Assembly: GCA_002690085.1 (NCBI GenBank)
Contig: NZDM01000043.1
Location: 1-8,670, forward strand
Source: Flavobacteriaceae bacterium
GTDB lineage: Bacteria > Bacteroidota > Bacteroidia > Flavobacteriales > Flavobacteriaceae
Direction of reading: 5' to 3'
Length of the DNA stretch: 8,670 bases
Both the position numbers and the translations under genes were made by a program. Positions 1 through 5,604 of the stretch are shown here, piece after piece. Position 1 is the first letter of the stretch. Every line of letters begins with the position of its first letter. The notes under the pieces are model-generated. The model searched no databases. It was not told where the DNA came from and saw only the letters and a list, made by a program, of their open reading frames with translations.

Positions 1-2
1 TA

Positions 3-1769
3 AAAATCTCTTTCTTCATAAGCTCTAAAATTCCACATACTTGCATAGACTTGTTTAACAGATTTTGAAATATGTCCTTCGTCGGGGTATTGGGTCTTGG
101 AAGTATATAAGCCAGCACCACTAAATCCTGGTAAATCTTCATTATTGGTACTAGACCTTACACGAATTGGTGTTCCTGATGGAAACGCATCATACATGGC
201 TTGTAATTCGTCAAGCATCCATTCCGGCATAGGGGCATCCTTTATAGACCTTCTAAAATCACTAAGGCGTTCATTTCTGAAATTAATATCATTTTGAAAC
301 GCTGGGTTGTCCATAATTACCTGAGCTTCTTCATAAAAATTGTTATACTGCATGAATTCATCATAAAAGTAAAATGGAATTCCAAAACCATTTGGGATGG
401 TTCCTTCTGGAAATCCAAAACTTCTCATTGTTGCAAGATTTGAACATTTTGCTCCAAATGAAGAGGACATCTCAAATGTTATATCATCCAATGGTGTAAT
501 TTCAGTAATGCTTAAATTCCTAATTGGATATTGATTTTCTGTAGGTCTTAAATCTTCATACCAATCATTAACCTCGGCCAGCGTTGCTTCTCTAATTTCG
601 TATTGGTCACTCTCTACCTTGTAATAAATATATCCATTTAAAAGGCTGGCTATTGCATCATTTGATAATGGATTGGCAATGTAGGCGTTTGGAACATTGT
701 CTTGTATGGCTCTTAAATTTACGTGTGACAAAGGAGTTTGAACAACTGAGGTGATGATTCCTCCAACTCTTGGTAAAGAGTTTGGTAGCGCATCATAAAG
801 CACAATATCTCTACTTCCAGGAGTTTCATTTAAATCTTGCATATGTTTGAAAAAGCCATAACCTTCGGCTAAGTGAAGTGGTATATAATTTACTTCAGCA
901 AAAACATCGGTTTCTAAGACTACTTCAATTCTAGATCCTTCAAACTCATCAGCATAATTATTTAAATGATCATCTTCATCGTTTTGTCCAATAAAGTGAT
1001 TCATATTGTTTTGAAGAAATGGCATACTGGCAACCAATAGTTCATAAGTTCTCTGTGTTTCCTCAAAATCGTAGGCATTTCCAAAAGAAAAATTAAATGA
1101 ATAAGTACCGATTACCCCGCTTGGCAAAATAACATTCGGATTAAAAACAATTTCTCCAGAACCGTCATCGCCTGTTACTGATGCATCTATACCATTCCAA
1201 AAACTGGCATGTATTGTGTAGGTGTTACTATTAATAAAATAAACTTTTGGTTCATCAGTATCCCTATCTAATATTCCAAATTTAACATAAAGTTGATCGT
1301 CAAGAAATGGTGCCCAACCTACATTATTTACAGTGGCTAGTTGATTAAATGTCTCAGTGTCAGGTATTGAAGTTGCCCCATCTACAATATCAATTGCGGA
1401 GGCATTATTAAATGGGGAATCAGTTGGCATGTTGTTAAACTCCGTGATATCATCAATTCCGTCTTGGTCATAATCATCAGGATTGTCAATATCATGCTCG
1501 GTAATAGTATATTTGTCCAATGTATAAGCACCGGCTGCTTCACTAATAATCATGGTGCCATCAACGCCCATTGTCATTGATGTTGCCCAATTAAAGTCAT
1601 CGCTATGTTGTGCGTGAAGGATATAGTATTTATCAGATTGGCCTTGAATAGACAATTGCACTTGACCAAAATTATTGACGGAGTAGTTGTCAATTTGAAC
1701 AGGCTGAGCAAAACAAAAATTATTAAGAGAAAAATAGCAAAGGAGCAATAGGGAAAATCTTTTACACAT
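3..1769 (-). CDS. Exported PEP/pyruvate-binding (dikinase-like) protein, 3' end cut by window edge
   Basis: The open frame runs from ATG at 1769 to the left edge: 589 codons with no stop, ending in an incomplete codon TA. Residues 1-21 form a signal peptide with a hydrophobic LLLLCYF core and a likely cut after FCFA, before Gln22. An acidic DxDxDG-type loop at residues 93-107 resembles a calcium-binding thrombospondin type 3 repeat. A phosphohistidine swivel domain follows, with the GG pair at 336-337 and TPLSHVNLRA placing the candidate catalytic His at 349. A PEP/pyruvate-type ATP-binding domain (PPDK N-terminal family) starts near FGAKCSNL (438) and includes VRSSTNNEDLPGFSGAG (537-553) and YASMWNFRAYEERDF (575-589). 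Swivel before ATP domain is the order of plant glucan water dikinase and the reverse of PpsA and PPDK. By family, such enzymes use ATP to phosphorylate a histidine and pass the phosphate on. The substrate here is unknown. Missing C-terminal sequence could hold further domains or a sorting signal. The domain call is firm; the function is open. Confidence 0.85.
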   Translation of the reverse strand, partial: MCKRFSLLLLCYFSLNNFCFAQPVQIDNYSVNNFGQVQLSIQGQSDKYYILHAQHSDDFNWATSMTMGVDGTMIISEAAGAYTLDKYTITEHDIDNPDDYDQDGIDDITEFNNMPTDSPFNNASAIDIVDGATSIPDTETFNQLATVNNVGWAPFLDDQLYVKFGILDRDTDEPKVYFINSNTYTIHASFWNGIDASVTGDDGSGEIVFNPNVILPSGVIGTYSFNFSFGNAYDFEETQRTYELLVASMPFLQNNMNHFIGQNDEDDHLNNYADEFEGSRIEVVLETDVFAEVNYIPLHLAEGYGFFKHMQDLNETPGSRDIVLYDALPNSLPRVGGIITSVVQTPLSHVNLRAIQDNVPNAYIANPLSNDAIASLLNGYIYYKVESDQYEIREATLAEVNDWYEDLRPTENQYPIRNLSITEITPLDDITFEMSSSFGAKCSNLATMRSFGFPEGTIPNGFGIPFYFYDEFMQYNNFYEEAQVIMDNPAFQNDINFRNERLSDFRRSIKDAPMPEWMLDELQAMYDAFPSGTPIRVRSSTNNEDLPGFSGAGLYTSKTQYPDEGHISKSVKQVYASMWNFRAYEERDF

Positions 1770-1927
1770 AAAAAGGTTAATATTGGTTAAACAGAGCTAA
1801 TATACAAATGTTTATCCATCCCCTGATAAATATTAACAAGATTTAACCTTCATAATAAGATCGAGTGAAAATTACGGTTGGAATGCAAATGTCCTTTGTA
1901 AAAAGAATCTTTGTGTTTAGTTTAAAT

Positions 1928-1956
1928 CAAATTTAATATGTCATTTGGCAAACAAT
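1928..1956 (-). promoter_or_regulatory. Candidate Bacteroidota-type promoter for the PEP/pyruvate-binding gene
   Basis: Read on the minus strand, 1935-1928 is TAAATTTG, a perfect match to the Bacteroidota -7 consensus TAnnTTTG. 17 bp upstream, at 1956-1953, lies ATTG, one mismatch from the -33 consensus TTTG and within the usual spacing. Transcription would begin near 1921 and leave an untranslated leader of about 150 nt before the ATG at 1769. A weaker alternative is AACATTTG at 1812-1805, closer to the start but one mismatch off and without a well-spaced -33 box. The region is very AT-rich, so a chance match is quite possible. Confidence 0.3.
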
Positions 1957-1984
1957 CACAATATCAAAATGTTTTTTAGCTATT

Positions 1985-2509
1985 TTATGGACACTTAAAA
2001 TTGGAATGAATTAAAACTAGCTCACCATTGTCTTTTTTAAACTCTACCTTGTAGATGCGATTGTAAATATCTAAGTCAAAAGCACCAAGCGTTTGATTGA
2101 CCAAAAGGCCTGCCAAAACAGCTGTCGTGTTACTGTGTCCAACAACCAATGCATTTTGCTTAGATTCTATTAATACTTTAGAGAAATCTTTCAGCTTTTG
2201 TGCATTGTATTGTCTTACTTCAAGTTCTTTTGACAGGGCTGTAGGCAAGGCTGTATTTTTTGTTCTGGTGTAGTTAGTACTGTAAATGACATCAAGGTCA
2301 ATTTCTTTTAGGAAATTGCTTAGATGTTCTGATCTTTTTACGCCACATTCGGTCAGCGGAGGGTCTGATTGATTGTCTGATGTTAAATCTTTTTCGGAAT
2401 GTCTAACCAAATAAAGTGTAAATATTTCGTCACTTTTTTGGGCATTAATGTCATTATTGGCAGAACAGCCAAAAATTAAAAAAACAGAAATAATTATTAA
2501 CTTTTTCAT
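1985..2509 (-). CDS. Histidine phosphatase superfamily lipoprotein (SixA/phosphoglycerate mutase-like)
   Basis: This gene encodes 174 residues. The N-terminus is a lipoprotein signal: MKK, a hydrophobic stretch, then the lipobox IFGC with Cys15 as the lipidation site. The mature protein is therefore probably membrane-anchored and outside the cytoplasm. The core shows the superfamily signature: LYLVRHSEK (33-40) with Arg36 and the nucleophile His37, PPLTECG (50-56), the phosphate-binding Arg82 in YTRTKNTA, and the second catalytic His125 in VVGHSNTTA. Members transfer phosphate to the first His and then hydrolyse it. Known substrates range from sugar phosphates to the phosphohistidine cleaved by SixA, so the substrate cannot be read from sequence. 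The length, close to SixA plus a signal peptide, argues against a glycolytic mutase. The gene lies 77 bp downstream of the M1 peptidase gene on the same strand, with no promoter visible between, so co-transcription is likely. The ATG follows the A-rich leader AAACAAATA with no Shine-Dalgarno. Confidence 0.9.
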   Translation of the reverse strand: MKKLIIISVFLIFGCSANNDINAQKSDEIFTLYLVRHSEKDLTSDNQSDPPLTECGVKRSEHLSNFLKEIDLDVIYSTNYTRTKNTALPTALSKELEVRQYNAQKLKDFSKVLIESKQNALVVGHSNTTAVLAGLLVNQTLGAFDLDIYNRIYKVEFKKDNGELVLIHSNFKCP

Positions 2510-2586
2510 TATTTGTTTTAATGGTTAAATATACTTTAAAGTTAATAAAAGTAAAAAAACTAAATGGGTTATTTTGAAGTTTGTAT

Positions 2587-4848
2587 TTACTTTTTACTAA
2601 ATTCAAAAACTTGTCCACCAATGCTCATTTCAAATCCCGATTTTTTAGCATTAAATTGGATTTCTAAATCTGCTTCTTCAAAGAGAAACTTGCCGTTTCC
2701 GTCATTTGTGAGAGGAATCTTTGGTTGCCCTTCTGCGATAGCTACAAGATCTCCATTTTCTTCGACAATTTTAACGCTCATTGGAAATGCAGCTGAACTG
2801 AATTCTCCTAAATAAATGCTTAAATCTTCTTTGTTTTCCGCCGCTAATTCGGGGGACCAGCGGTTGTTTGCTGAGTTCACATCTGGGAGCACATAATCGG
2901 GGTCAATCACTACCTTTTTCAAAGGTTCTTTGGAGTCATATTTGAAGGACCACTTTTTATTACGCTTCCATATTTCAACTGGAAGTGTATGTCTTGATTT
3001 TGTGCCATTTTCAGTTGTAAATTCCAAAGTGACTGGCATCGGCATTTTTTCAAGATTTTCAATCGTTACAATGGCGCCCTTGGCAGGGTCACCATCGACA
3101 TATTTAATCTTTTTGATTCCTTGGTCTAACCTCCAATTATGAATGAACCATCCACGCCAAAACCAACTCAATTCTTCACCAGTTACATTCTCCATTGTTC
3201 GGAAAAAATCATTGGGTGTAGGGTGTTTGTAAGACCAGCGATTGATGTATTCAGTAAAAGCTTCATCAAAGCGTTCTTTACCCAAAACATGCTCTCTTAA
3301 CATAGTCAAACCAACGCTTGGCTTGTAATAGGCTAAAATACCCAAATTCCTTTCTTTTAAATTGTCTGGCGGGGTGGCTACAGGCTCCATTTTGTCATTG
3401 ACAAGAAAGCTTGAAAAGCGGTGCATATTGCGTTGTCGCTCTTTGTATTCTCCTCCATTGAAAGCATCTGTGCTTAATGAGTTTATAAAGGTGTTAAAGC
3501 CTTCATCCATCCAAGCGTGAAGCCGTTCATTAGATCCCACAATCATTGGAAACCAAATGTGACCAAATTCATGATCTGTAACCCCCCACAAGGATTCATT
3601 TTTACTCTTCCAGCTGCAAAATACAATACCAGGGTATTCCATTCCCCCTTGATTTCCAGCTACATTAATAGCTGCGGGGTAGGGGTATTCCGACCATTTT
3701 TCAGAATAATGTTCTATCGATGCTTTAGTGTATTCTGTGGATCGGGCCCAGGCATCTCTTGAATTACTTTCAACCGGATAGACCGACATGGCCATTGCTT
3801 TTTTACCACTGGGTAGGTTGATGCGTGCCGCATCAAAAATAAAGGCTGAAGATGAGGACCATGCTACATCTCTTGCGTTTTCAATTCTAAACTTCCATGT
3901 CAGGCGCTTTTTGGCTTGTGGACGAGAGTCTTGACTGTTAACCTCATTAGCCCCGCGTATGATTACTGTTTCGTCACTGTTGGCTGCTTGTTTTAGATTA
4001 TTGAGTTGTTTGGCAGTGTAAACTTCTTCAGGATTTAACAGTCCACCTGAGCAAACCACCAAATGATCTTTGGGGACGTTAATATGGATGTCAAATGTTC
4101 CATATTCTAAATAAAACTCCCCAGCACCTAGATAAGGTAAGGTATTCCATCCTAAAACATCGTCATAAACACACATTCGGGGATACCACTGTGCCAAGTT
4201 GAATATCCGTCCATTTTTAGTTTCCAAAACACCCATTCGGTCCGACCCGTAGTCAGGAGAAGTGAAAGAAAAATCAATATTAATTTTTATTTCACCTCCG
4301 TTAGCGGCTAAAGGCTTTGAAAGTTTGATTTTCATGCGGGTGTCTGTAATCTCATAATTGGGATTGACTGATAGGCTCTTTGACTTTAATTTTTTCTTTG
4401 ATTTCTTTCCAAGTGTTGTGTAATTCAGGCTGACGTTACCTATGTTATAACCACCATCAAATTCCTGACCTTTTGCGCCATTTCGACTGCCATTTAAAGG
4501 GATGATTGCATTCCCTCTAGAATCTTTTTTAAATAAGTTTTGGTCTAATTGTATCCAAAGAAAATCTAGTTCATCAGGGCTATTATTCACATATGTTATG
4601 GTTTCAGTTCCTGTAATTTTTTTTCTTTGATCGTCAAGGCTTACCTGAATAAAATAGTCAGCACTATTCTGCCAATAGGCATGGCCAGGCTTTCCACTTG
4701 CAGATCTAGTTTGACTTCCATTGTTGGTATAGAATCCGTGCCCAAAAGCGGCATTGTAGTCATAAACAGATTTTTCTGTAGTTTGAGCCACACCATAAAC
4801 ACTGGCTATGAGTAGCGCGTAAGTTAATCGATAGAGTAATTTAGTCAT
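2587..4848 (-). CDS. Secreted M1-family zinc metallopeptidase (aminopeptidase N-like)
   Basis: This gene encodes 753 residues. Residues 1-21 form a signal peptide (cut likely after GVA, before Gln22), so the enzyme is exported. The N-terminal beta-rich domain of M1 peptidases spans roughly 60-320. The catalytic domain has GGMEYPG (401-407), the counterpart of the GAMEN substrate-binding motif, and HEFGH (426-430), followed after exactly 18 residues by Glu449 in MDEGFNTF. This gives His426, His430 and Glu449 as zinc ligands and Glu427 as general base. Tyr508 in YYKPS fits the transition-state tyrosine by spacing. The family removes N-terminal residues from peptides, so a role in extracytoplasmic peptide use is the simplest reading. 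The last 80 or so residues (about 673-752) look like a separate beta-rich module resembling DUF3471. All catalytic residues are present and the frame is intact. Start ATG at 4848 places the signal peptide correctly. It lies 86 bp after the DUF456 gene and may share its transcript. Confidence 0.95.
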   Translation of the reverse strand: MTKLLYRLTYALLIASVYGVAQTTEKSVYDYNAAFGHGFYTNNGSQTRSASGKPGHAYWQNSADYFIQVSLDDQRKKITGTETITYVNNSPDELDFLWIQLDQNLFKKDSRGNAIIPLNGSRNGAKGQEFDGGYNIGNVSLNYTTLGKKSKKKLKSKSLSVNPNYEITDTRMKIKLSKPLAANGGEIKINIDFSFTSPDYGSDRMGVLETKNGRIFNLAQWYPRMCVYDDVLGWNTLPYLGAGEFYLEYGTFDIHINVPKDHLVVCSGGLLNPEEVYTAKQLNNLKQAANSDETVIIRGANEVNSQDSRPQAKKRLTWKFRIENARDVAWSSSSAFIFDAARINLPSGKKAMAMSVYPVESNSRDAWARSTEYTKASIEHYSEKWSEYPYPAAINVAGNQGGMEYPGIVFCSWKSKNESLWGVTDHEFGHIWFPMIVGSNERLHAWMDEGFNTFINSLSTDAFNGGEYKERQRNMHRFSSFLVNDKMEPVATPPDNLKERNLGILAYYKPSVGLTMLREHVLGKERFDEAFTEYINRWSYKHPTPNDFFRTMENVTGEELSWFWRGWFIHNWRLDQGIKKIKYVDGDPAKGAIVTIENLEKMPMPVTLEFTTENGTKSRHTLPVEIWKRNKKWSFKYDSKEPLKKVVIDPDYVLPDVNSANNRWSPELAAENKEDLSIYLGEFSSAAFPMSVKIVEENGDLVAIAEGQPKIPLTNDGNGKFLFEEADLEIQFNAKKSGFEMSIGGQVFEFSKK
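2590..2832 (-). other. DUF3471-like C-terminal module within the M1 peptidase
   Basis: Residues 673 to 753 of the M1 peptidase, after a linker rich in Asn and Glu, carry a pattern I associate with DUF3471, a small beta domain often at the C-terminus of beta-lactamase-like serine hydrolases. The pattern is an opening YLGEFSS, a central LVAIAEGQPKIPLTNDG, and a closing strand near VFEFSKK. The match is by eye only. It could instead be a lineage-specific beta domain of this peptidase subgroup. Confidence 0.45.
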
Positions 4849-4934
4849 TGATGGATTTTTAATTAAAATTGAATGTGAAAGTAGTATTTTTTTTATGATT
4901 TAGACGTTGTTAAAATTAAAATGTTACGTCGTGT

Positions 4935-5432
4935 TTAGTATAAAACAGACTTTTGATTCCAAAGGATTGAAAGGAATATTCCAAGGTATATAATTGCAAC
5001 AATGAATTTGATAAAAGCCGAGGTTAAAAATCCTAAAAAGGAGCCAAAGGCCGCCTTGATGGCTGTTTCAGAGTCACTTTTATTAAGTAATTCCCCAACA
5101 AAAGCGCCCAAAAAAGGACCTATAAGAATCCCGCCTGGAATGGGAGCGATAAACCCAATGATTAAACCAATGGTGGTTCCTATCATTCCATATTTTGATC
5201 CCCCAAATTTTTTGGTTCCAATGGCTGGAATAAAATAATCCGTAATCCAAATGATAATAGCAAGAATTAATGTGATAATTAAAAGTTTCTTACTGACCTC
5301 TATCAAATTGGAGAAATAAAGTAATAAAAAACCAAACCAACTGGTAATGGGGCCTGGTAAAACTGGCAAAAAACTGCCTATGATCCCTAAGATCATTAGC
5401 CCTAATGCCATGATGATTAAAAAAATATCCAT
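4935..5432 (-). CDS. DUF456 family inner-membrane protein
   Basis: This gene encodes 165 residues, nearly all hydrophobic. Predicted membrane stretches lie at about 3-24, 30-41, 48-68, 81-111 (glycine-rich, probably re-entrant or two short helices) and 126-157. Family landmarks of DUF456 are visible: FLPVLPGP at 21-28, DYFIPAIGTKKFGGSKYG at 65-82, and APIPGGILIGPFLGAFVGEL at 96-115. The glycine and proline pattern suggests tightly packed helices. No biochemical function is established for the family as far as I know, and no catalytic motif is visible. The start is ATG at 5432, preceded by an AT-rich leader with no Shine-Dalgarno. It is the first gene of the leftward set and is divergent from mfd. 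Its likely promoter is the -7 box at 5498-5505. Confidence 0.9.
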   Translation of the reverse strand: MDIFLIIMALGLMILGIIGSFLPVLPGPITSWFGFLLLYFSNLIEVSKKLLIITLILAIIIWITDYFIPAIGTKKFGGSKYGMIGTTIGLIIGFIAPIPGGILIGPFLGAFVGELLNKSDSETAIKAAFGSFLGFLTSAFIKFIVAIIYLGIFLSILWNQKSVLY

Positions 5433-5497
5433 AAATTATAATTTTTGTTTGTATTAAGTGATCACTCGTTCATTAAACATTTAATTTGGGTTCAATA

Positions 5498-5505
5498 CAA
5501 AGCTA
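5498..5505 (-). promoter_or_regulatory. Candidate -7 box for the DUF456 gene
   Basis: On the minus strand 5505-5498 reads TAGCTTTG, a perfect TAnnTTTG match to the Bacteroidota sigma-factor -7 consensus. Transcription would start near 5491, giving a leader of about 60 nt before the ATG at 5432. No clear TTTG -33 element sits at the usual distance upstream, so the call rests on the -7 box and its position. It would serve the DUF456 gene and perhaps the M1 peptidase and phosphatase genes behind it. Confidence 0.45.
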
Positions 5506-5580
5506 CATTTTTTTTAAAATAATGGTCATTCTCTAGGAATTTTAATTCTTAATTATAGAGTAGTCATGTAGGTATTGTTA

Positions 5581-5588
5581 TATATTTG
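5581..5588 (+). promoter_or_regulatory. Candidate -7 box for mfd
   Basis: TATATTTG is a perfect TAnnTTTG match, followed by CA as is common in Bacteroidota promoters. The start of transcription would fall near 5595, only about 10 nt before the proposed TTG start at 5605, so the message would be almost leaderless. No good -33 TTTG is seen at the usual 17-23 bp upstream. If this promoter is real, no start codon before about 5595 can be used for mfd. Confidence 0.45.
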
Positions 5589-5604
5589 CAAAAATTTATT
5601 TGCG

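Noticed and set aside
97..297. Plus-strand open frame of 66 codons.
   Set aside because: It lies wholly opposite the dikinase-like coding sequence, whose domain motifs show which strand is real. Its translation resembles no family.
2533..2542. Perfect 10-bp palindrome ACTTTAAAGT upstream of the phosphatase lipoprotein gene.
   Set aside because: It is AT-rich, expected by chance, and does not extend. No recognised regulator site matches.
4903..4930. GACGT and ACGTC arms facing each other across an AT-rich stretch between the DUF456 and M1 genes, a possible terminator.
   Set aside because: The stem is only 5 bp with an 18-nt loop, and no T-run follows directly on the minus strand.
5002..5238. 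Plus-strand open frame of 78 codons opposite the DUF456 gene.
   Set aside because: It is the antisense shadow of a conserved membrane-protein frame; its proline and lysine richness follows from the reverse complement of Gly, Leu and Phe codons.
5457..5466. Perfect 10-bp palindrome AGTGATCACT in the leader of the DUF456 gene, a possible operator.
   Set aside because: About eight perfect 10-bp palindromes are expected by chance in a window this size, and the symmetry does not extend further. There is no second copy nearby.
5537..5548. GAATTTTAATTC inverted repeat upstream of mfd.
   Set aside because: It is short and made almost wholly of A/T, with no sign of a second copy or known regulator. 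Likely chance in AT-rich DNA.
5566..5571. ATG followed directly by TAG upstream of mfd, a possible minimal start-stop element.
   Set aside because: It lies before the predicted mfd transcript start, so it would not be on the message, and such a pair is common by chance.
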